This document shows positions 1 to 6,942 of a stretch of 11,446 nt of DNA, piece after piece. Made by a program: the position numbers and the translations under genes. Location of the stretch: assembly GCA_002392265.1 (NCBI GenBank), contig DGGP01000157.1, forward strand, positions 1 to 11,446, in the 5' to 3' direction. The DNA is from Firmicutes bacterium UBA3871. Its GTDB lineage: Bacteria > Bacillota > Clostridia > Peptostreptococcales > Anaerovoracaceae. The notes below the pieces were generated by a model. That model saw only the letters and a list, made by a program, of their open reading frames with translations, was not told the origin of the DNA and ran no database searches. Within the stretch, counting starts at the first letter, position 1. Each line of letters opens with the position of its first letter.

Positions 1-16
1 CAAAGGAGAATTAACA

Positions 17-343
17 ATGACAACGCTACAATTTATAGTAACATCCTGTTTAACTCTCGTCGGCGCAGTTTTTGCAAGCGGATTTGTAAACATGCTTATC
101 ACGCGGCATTATACGCTCAAAGACAAAAAGGACCTCGAAAGAGAGGCTCTGAAGTACCTAATGCGTGATTCACTTACGCGCTACCTCAAAGAGCTCATAG
201 CAGATGGTGAAGCCTCTGACGCAGACAAACAGTACGCGGAGGACTGGCACGTCCTCTACGAGAAGTTCGGCTGGAACGGACAGCTTGACTCATTAATGGA
301 TAAAGTAAGAGATTTACCGGAAAAAAAGGAGGAATCAGCATGA
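17..343 (+). CDS. Small phage membrane-anchored protein, function unknown
   Basis: A 108-residue protein with one N-terminal hydrophobic segment (about residues 5-28), followed by a charged, mostly helical soluble part rich in Lys, Asp and Glu. The start is supported by AAAGGAG at bases 2-8. Its stop overlaps the next start as ATGA, so the two genes are probably translationally coupled. Placement just before a holin-like gene and the ejection-type proteins suggests a late-gene role in lysis or virion assembly, but I recognise no named family. The orientation is probably N-terminus out or in the membrane with a cytoplasmic C-terminal tail; this is inference only. Confidence 0.75.
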   Translation: MTTLQFIVTSCLTLVGAVFASGFVNMLITRHYTLKDKKDLEREALKYLMRDSLTRYLKELIADGEASDADKQYAEDWHVLYEKFGWNGQLDSLMDKVRDLPEKKEESA

Positions 344-549
344 CAGATGAAACAAAGGAAAGGATAAAGCTTGTTGGCAGCAGAGTAGCTGACCTGATCA
401 ATGTAAAAAGCATCGTAACGCTAGCACTTACGGGCACGCTTGTAGCGCTGATGTTCACGGACGTAAATCCGACAAAGGAGCTGCTGGCGTTGTTCTGCAC
501 GAGCTACGGAGCTATCACGACGTATTTTTTCACGAGGAAAGGAGAATAA
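340..549 (+). CDS. Holin-like small two-helix membrane protein
   Basis: A 69-residue protein with a short charged N-terminus, two hydrophobic segments (about residues 20-42 and 47-65) and a basic tail ending RKGE. The central stretch NVKSIVTLALTG resembles small membrane proteins common in Firmicute prophages, often annotated as holin-like or hypothetical. Two helices, small size and charged ends fit a class II-type holin, but no endolysin gene is visible next to it, so the lysis role is unproven. The start overlaps the previous gene by four bases and is preceded by AAAAAGGAGG at about 325-334. Confidence 0.7.
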   Translation: MTDETKERIKLVGSRVADLINVKSIVTLALTGTLVALMFTDVNPTKELLALFCTSYGAITTYFFTRKGE

Positions 550-552
550 ACT

Positions 553-1944
553 ATGGCACTTAACCAGGCAGTAATAGATAAAGCAAAGGAAGATTACACA
601 AGGGCAAAGATTGCCGGGGACAAGAAGGCAATGGAAGCAGCCCACGAAAGAGCTGAAGAGGAGAGGGCAAAAGCAGGATACTCCGGCGGGGCAGACGGCA
701 GTGCGCATATCAAAATCTCGAGGAAAAGTGCGACGGTCTACTCTCCGGAAGGAACAGCAAGCACCGGTTACATCGCAAACGGCAAGACCTATCTTAATGA
801 CGGCACACGTATCGGGGACGGCTACAGCGTTCATGCGGCAAATGGCAAGTACTACACTATGGTAGACGGCAAAGGACAGGAAACCAGTGAAGCAGACATC
901 CTCAATAAGATGATGGACTCCAGAGATAAGCAGGCGCAGCAGGTATCGGCGAAAAAGACACAGGACGCTATCAGCCAGATGGAAGAGGAATATAATGATA
1001 GGCTTGCCGAGCAGCAGAGGCTGCAGGAAGCAGCAATCAATGCGAGCGTGCAGCAGGGCGTAAATGCGCTGAACAAGCAGAAAAATACACTCGGAGAGAC
1101 ATACGATCAGGCAGCACGTGAAGCATACATTGCACATATGCAGGCCCAGAAAGGACTGAATGAGCAGTATGCAGCTGCAGGTATTACCGGAGGTCCTACA
1201 GAAAGCGGAAGAATCGCCCTCGAGAATACCTACTCAAACAATGTTGCAGACATCAGCAAGCAGAGAGCATCATCTCTCGCAGACATCGATGCAGCCATCA
1301 CAGACGCGCAGCTTACGGGAGACATCCAGAAGGCACAGAACGCAGCGCAGATTGCGCAAACCGCAGCGGAGAGATATCTCGAGCTTGCGCAGAACCGTAT
1401 CGCCCTCGAAAGAGAGGTTGCGAAGGAAGCGGAAAGCGAAGAGGAGAGAAAGCTTCAGTACTACCTGACCTACATCGATGCTTACGCGGATAACCCGCAG
1501 GCAGAGATAGACAGGCTCCTTAATGAAGGCGTATCGCAGACCGATCCGAGAATCCTTGCGTTAAAGGCTCTGATGAATCAGCAGAAGAGTCAGGCAGAAG
1601 AAGCTGCACGTGAAGAAGAGCTTGCGAGAATCAAAGCTTCGAGCAAGGGCAGTGGAGCAAGCAATGGATATGCTGCCCCTACAGGCATAACCCAGAGCGC
1701 AGGTAGCACATCCGGCACGACATCATCTTCAGGATGGAACCCTTTAAGCAAGCTGGAGGACAAGGCGACCGTAAAAACCTTCATGAATCTCCACCGGGGC
1801 TTGTACAACAAAGCAGACATAGAAACCGACTACAAGAACGGATTCTTGACTGACGAGGCATACAAACTCCTTAAGCAGTCGCTTACAGATGCGAATGCAA
1901 AGGCAGCGGTGAACACATATTGGAAAGAGGGATTCAACCAGTAA
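553..1944 (+). CDS. Phage helical virion/ejection-type protein
   Basis: A 463-residue, strongly hydrophilic and largely helical protein. Residues 10-50 form a compact motif, with DYTRAKIAGD at 14-23 and GYSGGADGS at 42-50. I recall this motif recurring at the start of proteins from Clostridia prophages. Residues about 105-365 are rich in Ala, Gln and Glu and look coiled-coil; they include a YAAAGITGGPTESG segment also familiar from such prophage proteins. A Gly/Ser/Thr-rich linker follows (about 365-395), then a small C-terminal helical domain. It lies 15 bases ahead of the giant polyvalent protein, so a joint role as minor virion or DNA-ejection proteins is likely but inferred. Start supported by GGAAAGGAG at about 537-545. 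No signal peptide is visible. Confidence 0.75.
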   Translation: MALNQAVIDKAKEDYTRAKIAGDKKAMEAAHERAEEERAKAGYSGGADGSAHIKISRKSATVYSPEGTASTGYIANGKTYLNDGTRIGDGYSVHAANGKYYTMVDGKGQETSEADILNKMMDSRDKQAQQVSAKKTQDAISQMEEEYNDRLAEQQRLQEAAINASVQQGVNALNKQKNTLGETYDQAAREAYIAHMQAQKGLNEQYAAAGITGGPTESGRIALENTYSNNVADISKQRASSLADIDAAITDAQLTGDIQKAQNAAQIAQTAAERYLELAQNRIALEREVAKEAESEEERKLQYYLTYIDAYADNPQAEIDRLLNEGVSQTDPRILALKALMNQQKSQAEEAAREEELARIKASSKGSGASNGYAAPTGITQSAGSTSGTTSSSGWNPLSKLEDKATVKTFMNLHRGLYNKADIETDYKNGFLTDEAYKLLKQSLTDANAKAAVNTYWKEGFNQ

Positions 1945-1959
1945 AGAAAGGCGGACAAC

Positions 1960-4900
1960 ATGCTTAATAACGGAATGATGAAATATAGGCAGGAAGAGAG
2001 TAAAAAGAAAAAGGAAGCCGAAAGGCTGACAAACGTGACTCTTCCGTCGATAAAAGGCACAGCGTCTTCCGGGCAGAGACCGCGCATCCCGACTATTGAA
2101 GAAAAGGTGGCAGAGCAAATGCGCTCTGCCACTAAGCCTACACAGAGCCAGAGGGTAACTAATGTGGGCACACGCATAAATGGTGCTATGCCGTCAAGCA
2201 GGCTCACTCCGGCACAAAGGGATGCAAGGAACACGGAGACACTTCATAACACAGCTACAAGCGGAAGCTTCAGAGCTGCATCAGGTATTGCAGCGGGGCT
2301 GTCTCCTTGGGGAGAAAAAGCAGCAACTGACAAAGAAAAGCAGATTCAGGACATCAGGAACACTTCCGGAGCGTACAAGGCAGGAAAGGTAGTCGGTGAA
2401 CTTGGCTCCTTCGCTATCCCTTATGCGGGGGCTGCAGGTAAAGTCGGAAAAGTGGTCTCAAGGGTGCCGCAGGTGGCAAAGATGGGAACTGTTGGCCAGA
2501 ACGTGGCAAAGTCTATCGCAACCGATCTTGCAATAGGAGCACCTCTAAACGTCAACTATGCCTTCAACAAGGAAGGCTTGAGAGGCAAAGAGGCGGCAAA
2601 GAGCATCGCCATGAATACCGGGATGGATTTGGTGCTGGGCGGAGCTATCGAGATAGCAACTCCTGCAGTAAAGAAGTTTGCAAAGGATTTGTCCGAGAGA
2701 CTGGGAAGGACGGTTACGGATGAAGAGGCTTTTGACATCCTCCAGGAGAAAAAGAGGGAGTATATCGCTACCAATAAGGACATCTCTGAAGAGGAAAGGG
2801 AGAAGCTGCTCCGAGAGCTGGCCGAGGAGTCAAACAGGAGAAAAGGAAAGGCTGTAGGCAATACGGAAGTCCTCTATGGGAACTCGACAAGAATGCCGGT
2901 GGCAGATCTTCCTGAACCGAAAGGAAATAAGACCGGGCTGTATCAGATGGAGGGGGACGTAAAGGAAAACAAGGCAAAGAAAAAAAGAACCTATCCCACA
3001 ATCAAGGAGCAGATTTACAACCACATAGATGAACTGAAAAAGATGGACGCGGTGGCGGACATAATGGAACCTAAATTCTCTAAAGAGGACGGGTTAGTGG
3101 AAAAAGTCGCATCCTACTTTTCTTCATTAGGTGGCAAAGTAAGAAGACCCGGGTTAGGCGATGTTTTAATCAGCAAGAGAGGAGTAAAAGATTCTATCGG
3201 ACACGGTATAACTGAAGATATTGCGATGTCGTATGAGGCAGTCCCGAACGTAATAGAGAAAGGGAAGATAATAGGCGGTGGCACGAACTGGAAAGATAGA
3301 GGTTACGATACGCTACTTATTGCGGCACCAATCAAGCTTAAAAGAAGACTTAAATATGTTGGCGCAATAGTTAAAAAGGATAATAATTCAAACCGTTACT
3401 ATCTGCATGAAGTACTTGATTTAGAAAATACAAAAAGCGGCGAGCTCTTCTCACCGGGGCCGCCCGCAGGCGGCTTGCCCGGAAACTCGCCACTTGTTAA
3501 GAATACTATAGAGCCTTCTGCGCAAAATGTCAATACCTCGAGTCCAAAAATCGAGCCAATTCTGCCGGTAGAGGAAATGGCGCGGCGCGAAATGGAAGCA
3601 CTAGGTGCGAAGCCGATAGTGGAACCAGCTGCTGCGAAACCGATTCCCCCTGTAGAGGAAATGGTAGAGCGGCAGATGAAGGGCAAGAAACCTTTGAAGG
3701 AAATGGGCAAGCTTGGAAAACTATATAGCTTGTTTGTAGATAATCTTCACGGCGTGGGAAGAACCAGCGAGGGCGCAAAGATTCTTTCGTCGAACGTGCG
3801 TAAAGCCGAGGGCACATCCACATATATAGCAAAGAACGGTATGGTAGATATGAGCGGCAGGAGTATCGCAAAGAAGAGGCCTGACGGAAAGGTTGTTACA
3901 CTTGAAAATATCTTCAACCAAGCTGCAGATGTGGACATAGACGCATTTACAGATTACCTTCTGCATCGACACAATATAGATCGTGCGCGTCAGGGCAAGA
4001 ATGTGTTTAATGATGTAAGCGCAGCGGAAAGCAAACAGAAGTGCGAAGAAATTTTGATGCAATATCCTGCGTTTAAGCTTCTCGGTGACGAGCTTTCGGA
4101 AATCAATGAGCAGCTTATTGACAACTGGTTAGTCCCATCGGGGCTCATCGACGAGTTTACGGCCAAAAAGCTGAAAGCGCTGTATCCTAACTATGTGCCT
4201 ACATACAGAATTGAGGATGAGGCGGTAGAAAATGCATTAGAAAAACGAGAGGCAATGCTGAAGAGGGAGGGGTATAATAGCAAGACTGTCAGGGCAAACA
4301 CTATCGTACATGAAGCAACAGGTGGTGACAAGCCGGTTATTGCTCCGAATGTTTCCTTGGCAGTAATGCTTAAAAAGGTTGTCCGCGCAGCGAGAATGAA
4401 TGAGCTTGCGGTGCTTCTCAGAAATGAGATTATGAAGAATCCGGAGAAATTCAGGAATGTTGCGAGAATGGCCGACGACACCAATGTAAACAAGTATGGG
4501 GACACCGTTGCTAAAAACATGATGGACTCCATTGAAGAAAAAGGGCTTGAAGGCCTTGACGATGCAACTAACCAGCTTATAGGCATTAACGACGCCGGGC
4601 AATATTATGTTGTGGCAATGGTCAACGGCAAGCCGTCGAGAATGATAGTCAATAAGGACATCTACGATGGGCTCACAGCACTTTGTAACGTGAAGGACGA
4701 CAATAAAGCGGTCGAGATATATAAATTTATGACCAATGCGACCACGCAGCCGTTCAAGGCACTTATCACCGGCTACAATCCGTTCTTTGGTGTCAGGAAC
4801 ATCCTCAGGGACATTCCTACGGCATACATACAAGGCACTGAACACAACCCGGTAAAGTTCGTCGAAAATCAAATTCAGGCCTATCATGATATTATTACCA

Positions 4901-6468
4901 ATGCTCCGCTTTGGCAGCAGTATCAGGCTATCGGCGGAAAGCGCAGCGGGTACTTCAATACGCAGAAGGGCTTTATAGAGGAAAAAGGACTCGCCGGAGG
5001 CGCGAAGAAGTTTATCAATAAGCTCCTCGATGGGGTTGCGCTGTTTAACGAGACCACGGAAGCGGCAACCAGATATGCGGAATTTTTAGGGACACTGAAA
5101 AGGTCGGGCAAGCTGGATGATCCGATGTACGAAGATTTACAAAGAGCTCTCTATAACTCCGGAGAGGTAACCGTCGACTTCCTCAAAGGCGGCGATGTGA
5201 CGAAAGCTGTAGACCGACTCGTGCCATACCTTAACCCCGCAGTACAGGGTATTGATAAGTTCTTGAGGACGATGACGACAAGCCCCGCAGCTTGGGTAAA
5301 AGGCTTTACGGCGCTGACTATTCCGTCTATAGGTCTCTACGAGTACAATCAGAGATTCCACAAGGAGGATTATGACAAGCTCGATGACAGGACGAAGGAC
5401 AATTACTATGTGTTCTACATCCCGGATTCGGACGGGAAGTTTATCAAGATTCCAAAATCGAGAGAGTCGGGGGTGCTCTTCCAGGCACTTGCCGAAAGAC
5501 TTTTAAGGATGAATGCCGGAGACGAGGATGCGTTCAAGAACTTTTGGAATAAAGAGGGGGCTGTGGCCACAAACTTTGCACCGCAAAATCCGCTTGAGAA
5601 TAATATCTTCTCGCCGATAATCTATAACATCCCAAGAAACAAAGATTTTGCCGGACGCACAATCGTTCCTCAGAGACTCGAAGGCTATTACAAGAGTGAG
5701 CAGTACGACGAGAGGACATCAGAAGTCGCAAAGTGGCTCGGCAGCGCAGCGGCCAAACTCGGCATCAATGATGGCGAAGGGCTTTCTCCGAAACAGATCG
5801 ATTACATCATCGACTCTTACACCGGTATCATCGGAGACATCTTAATCCCGGCAACAACGCAGGGCGGCGATGTGGTCAAGAAAGTAGTAACCGGTCCGTT
5901 CACGGTAGACAACGTTTATTCGAATTCGATTCAGAACGACTTCTACGAGCGCCTGGAAAAGGCGGAAAAGGAAAAGAATCACATCAACCTGCAGGATGAT
6001 GTCAATCCTGACTGGAAGACTCCGGAGGAATACCGATACAGCGTCTACACGAAAGCTCAGAAGGAGATGGGAGAGCTTCGCAAGATAGAGAGGAAGTATC
6101 AGCAGCTTCCTGCATCTGAGACAAGAGATCTTTACCTCAGAGAGCTGCGCAAGCAGATTAACTCGATAGCAGAGACGGCTACAAGCGAAGCTGACAAGCT
6201 CACGAGTGAATATCAGAGGAACTACATCCCGGCACTTTCGGATATGAACGAAAAGAAGCAGACCTATTATAGGGAAAACCTTAAAGGTCTCGGCGTAGAT
6301 CCGGCAGAGCTTCGAAACGTGTATGATACGCTCGACCTTAACGGCAGCGGAAGCATATCCCAGGACGAAGCGTACGCTGTTCTGGAGCAGACCGGTTTCT
6401 CCAGAGAAGAGAAAGCAGCTATTTGGAATTTCATAAATTCCGGGTGGAAAAAGAATCCGTACCTGTAG
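1960..6468 (+). CDS. Giant polyvalent phage protein: PBECR-like toxin insert, LPD38-like core, EF-hand
   Basis: A 1502-residue protein. Residues 1-60 are basic. About 100-240 is Gly/Ala-rich with hydrophobic stretches that could contact membrane. About 345-490 resembles the phage barnase/EndoU/RelE-type (PBECR or MuF-C-terminal-like) toxin domains, with conserved-looking GHG at 414-416 and YYLHEV at 480-485. A Pro-rich linker at 500-580 has a duplicated PVEEM motif. About 590-1290 resembles LPD38 of large polyvalent proteins, including NPFFGVRNILRDIP near 940-953. A canonical EF-hand loop, DLNGSGSISQDE, occupies 1459-1470. Polyvalent proteins are thought to be carried in the virion and delivered with phage DNA. 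Nuclease activity is inferred; no catalytic residues are proven. The start has only a modest ribosome site (AAAGGCGG). Codon use in the toxin-like part differs from the rest. Confidence 0.8.
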   Translation: MLNNGMMKYRQEESKKKKEAERLTNVTLPSIKGTASSGQRPRIPTIEEKVAEQMRSATKPTQSQRVTNVGTRINGAMPSSRLTPAQRDARNTETLHNTATSGSFRAASGIAAGLSPWGEKAATDKEKQIQDIRNTSGAYKAGKVVGELGSFAIPYAGAAGKVGKVVSRVPQVAKMGTVGQNVAKSIATDLAIGAPLNVNYAFNKEGLRGKEAAKSIAMNTGMDLVLGGAIEIATPAVKKFAKDLSERLGRTVTDEEAFDILQEKKREYIATNKDISEEEREKLLRELAEESNRRKGKAVGNTEVLYGNSTRMPVADLPEPKGNKTGLYQMEGDVKENKAKKKRTYPTIKEQIYNHIDELKKMDAVADIMEPKFSKEDGLVEKVASYFSSLGGKVRRPGLGDVLISKRGVKDSIGHGITEDIAMSYEAVPNVIEKGKIIGGGTNWKDRGYDTLLIAAPIKLKRRLKYVGAIVKKDNNSNRYYLHEVLDLENTKSGELFSPGPPAGGLPGNSPLVKNTIEPSAQNVNTSSPKIEPILPVEEMARREMEALGAKPIVEPAAAKPIPPVEEMVERQMKGKKPLKEMGKLGKLYSLFVDNLHGVGRTSEGAKILSSNVRKAEGTSTYIAKNGMVDMSGRSIAKKRPDGKVVTLENIFNQAADVDIDAFTDYLLHRHNIDRARQGKNVFNDVSAAESKQKCEEILMQYPAFKLLGDELSEINEQLIDNWLVPSGLIDEFTAKKLKALYPNYVPTYRIEDEAVENALEKREAMLKREGYNSKTVRANTIVHEATGGDKPVIAPNVSLAVMLKKVVRAARMNELAVLLRNEIMKNPEKFRNVARMADDTNVNKYGDTVAKNMMDSIEEKGLEGLDDATNQLIGINDAGQYYVVAMVNGKPSRMIVNKDIYDGLTALCNVKDDNKAVEIYKFMTNATTQPFKALITGYNPFFGVRNILRDIPTAYIQGTEHNPVKFVENQIQAYHDIITNAPLWQQYQAIGGKRSGYFNTQKGFIEEKGLAGGAKKFINKLLDGVALFNETTEAATRYAEFLGTLKRSGKLDDPMYEDLQRALYNSGEVTVDFLKGGDVTKAVDRLVPYLNPAVQGIDKFLRTMTTSPAAWVKGFTALTIPSIGLYEYNQRFHKEDYDKLDDRTKDNYYVFYIPDSDGKFIKIPKSRESGVLFQALAERLLRMNAGDEDAFKNFWNKEGAVATNFAPQNPLENNIFSPIIYNIPRNKDFAGRTIVPQRLEGYYKSEQYDERTSEVAKWLGSAAAKLGINDGEGLSPKQIDYIIDSYTGIIGDILIPATTQGGDVVKKVVTGPFTVDNVYSNSIQNDFYERLEKAEKEKNHINLQDDVNPDWKTPEEYRYSVYTKAQKEMGELRKIERKYQQLPASETRDLYLRELRKQINSIAETATSEADKLTSEYQRNYIPALSDMNEKKQTYYRENLKGLGVDPAELRNVYDTLDLNGSGSISQDEAYAVLEQTGFSREEKAAIWNFINSGWKKNPYL
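2992..3429 (+). other. PBECR/RelE-EndoU-like toxin domain within the polyvalent protein
   Basis: This segment encodes residues about 345-490 of the giant protein. The order of features is a helical lead-in, GVKDSIGHG, a helix ending in a PNVIEKGKII turn, strands with APIKL and KYVGAIV, then YYLHEV. That order is the one I associate with PBECR/MuF-C-type toxin nucleases. TTA leucine codons cluster here (five between 3090 and 3425), unlike flanking parts of the gene, which suggests a swapped-in module. The assignment rests on recollection of the family and is moderate. Confidence 0.55.
3553..3678 (+). repeat. Duplicated linker motif in the polyvalent protein
   Basis: Residues 532-545 (EPILPVEEMARREM) and 560-573 (KPIPPVEEMVERQM) are imperfect copies, encoded by 3553-3594 and 3637-3678. 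They lie in the Pro/Ala-rich spacer between the toxin-like domain and the LPD38-like core, and look like an internal duplication of a flexible linker with short helices. Confidence 0.7.
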
Positions 6469-6470
6469 AG

Positions 6471-6525
6471 AAAAAAAGGAGGCTCTGGGTGATATCTTTG
6501 GATATCACACGGAGCCTCCTTTTTT
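6471..6525 (+). terminator. Strong bidirectional intrinsic terminator after the late phage operon
   Basis: AGGAGGCTC (6477-6485) pairs perfectly with GAGCCTCCT (6512-6520). A run of A precedes the stem and a run of T follows it. A second perfect stem is nested inside: GTGATATC (6489-6496) with GATATCAC (6501-6508), loop TTTG. It begins three bases after the stop of the giant gene. The A-run gives a T-run on the other strand, so it can also stop leftward transcription from the minus-strand unit at 6605-6767. Confidence 0.93.
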
Positions 6526-6603
6526 ATACCCTCTGTGAAAATATGCACGTTTCAAGTTACCGGCAAATTGCGAGCAAGTTAGATGTTTATATTCCTAGTC
6601 ATA

Positions 6604-6632
6604 ACGAAAAGGAGCCGCCTAAAGGCGACTCC
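6604..6632 (-). terminator. Intrinsic terminator of a minus-strand transcript
   Basis: Read on the minus strand, GGAGTCGCC, a TTTA loop and GGCGGCTCC form a 9-bp stem including one T-G pair, followed by TTTTCGTTAT. On the plus strand the same position is a C-A mismatch and the following tail is a poorer T-tract, so the minus direction is favoured. Confidence 0.65.
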
Positions 6633-6767
6633 CTTTAAGTATGCGTCCGCAAACACATACCCCAATTACTACTTTAAGTATACTGCAAAAAGCTCAGCGA
6701 GTTCCGTTGTGATAGGCAACCCCCGCATGGTACGCATTGTTAAGAGGCGCGCGGGAATCTGTATCAT
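6605..6767 (-). ncRNA. Candidate small minus-strand RNA, possibly with a leaderless mini-ORF
   Basis: A consensus minus promoter (6774-6802) and a minus intrinsic terminator (6604-6632) frame a unit of about 160 nt. It contains hairpins, for example GTATGTG with CGCATAC (6640-6661 on the plus strand). Predicted initiation at 6767 coincides with an ATG, giving a possible leaderless 32-residue ORF (6767-6669) that ends LAELFAVYLK. No ribosome site is visible, and the sequence might be a decayed gene fragment. Function is unknown. Its position beside the AbiF-type module could mean a regulatory or second antitoxin role, but that is speculation. Confidence 0.4.
6633..6683 (+). repeat. Direct repeat CTTTAAGTATRC, two copies
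   Basis: CTTTAAGTATGC (6633-6644) and CTTTAAGTATAC (6672-6683) differ at one base and start 39 bases apart, both inside the minus-strand transcript. They could be a protein-binding site pair or the trace of a short duplication. Confidence 0.5.
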
Positions 6768-6773
6768 GTGACT

Positions 6774-6802
6774 ATTATATTGTAAATATATCTTTTTGTA
6801 AA
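6774..6802 (-). promoter_or_regulatory. Minus-strand sigma70-type promoter
   Basis: On the minus strand, TTTACA (plus 6797-6802), a 17-base spacer and a perfect TATAAT (plus 6774-6779). Predicted start is near 6767. It lies in an AT-rich stretch back to back with the abi promoter, with 17 bases between the two -35 boxes. Confidence 0.7.
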
Positions 6803-6819
6803 TATTTTTATTATTTTTA

Positions 6820-6848
6820 TTGACGAATTTACTCTTTTGATGTATCAT
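6820..6848 (+). promoter_or_regulatory. Promoter of the AbiF leader RNA and toxin gene
   Basis: TTGACG (6820-6825), a 17-base spacer and TATCAT (6843-6848). Predicted start is near A6855, which places the whole structured leader in the transcript. Separation from the upstream operon by a strong terminator makes this an independently expressed cargo unit, active in the lysogen if the promoter is used. Confidence 0.75.
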
Positions 6849-6854
6849 TTAGTT

Positions 6855-6925
6855 ACTCAATTTGAGGACTGGATTAGCTTTAATCCTACCTAAAGGGTCT
6901 TGGGCTTAGGCTCAGGACCCTTTAG
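6855..6925 (+). ncRNA. Structured leader RNA, candidate abiF-type RNA antitoxin
   Basis: Three hairpins follow the predicted transcription start. CTCA and TGAG pair (6856-6866). GGATTA and TAATCC pair around GCTT (6871-6886). A long stem pairs CTAAAGGGTC (6890-6899) with GACCCTTTAG (6916-6925) and continues inward through TTGGGC and GCTCAG to a TTAG loop. The last stem ends 8 bases before the ribosome site of the toxin gene. A conserved abiF RNA motif upstream of abiF genes is known, and an RNA antitoxin role has been reported for such RNAs. I infer membership from position and structure, not from alignment. No T-tract follows the last stem, so the RNA may be made by processing or partial termination. 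Confidence 0.7.
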
Positions 6926-6933
6926 TGCTGTAT

Positions 6934-6938
6934 GGAGG
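6934..6938 (+). promoter_or_regulatory. Ribosome site that fixes the abi start
   Basis: GGAGG lies 4 bases before ATG 6943. The alternative upstream GTG at 6925 falls at the foot of the leader hairpin with no ribosome site ahead of it. Confidence 0.85.
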
Positions 6939-6942
6939 TTAT

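Noticed and set aside
421..1137. Long minus-strand frame opposite the helical phage protein
   Set aside because: A Cys-rich shadow of a well-supported plus-strand gene with no ribosome site support.
6423..6771. Plus-strand open frames across the terminator and intergenic region
   Set aside because: They cross hairpin terminators, lack ribosome sites and have no protein-like character.
6604..6925. CRISPR array next to the Cas13-related protein
   Set aside because: Only one two-copy imperfect 12-base repeat and single hairpins are present; there are no regularly spaced repeats.
6925..6942. GTG start at 6925 for the abi gene (adds six residues)
   Set aside because: It lies at the foot of the leader hairpin with no ribosome site; ATG 6943 has GGAGG in front.
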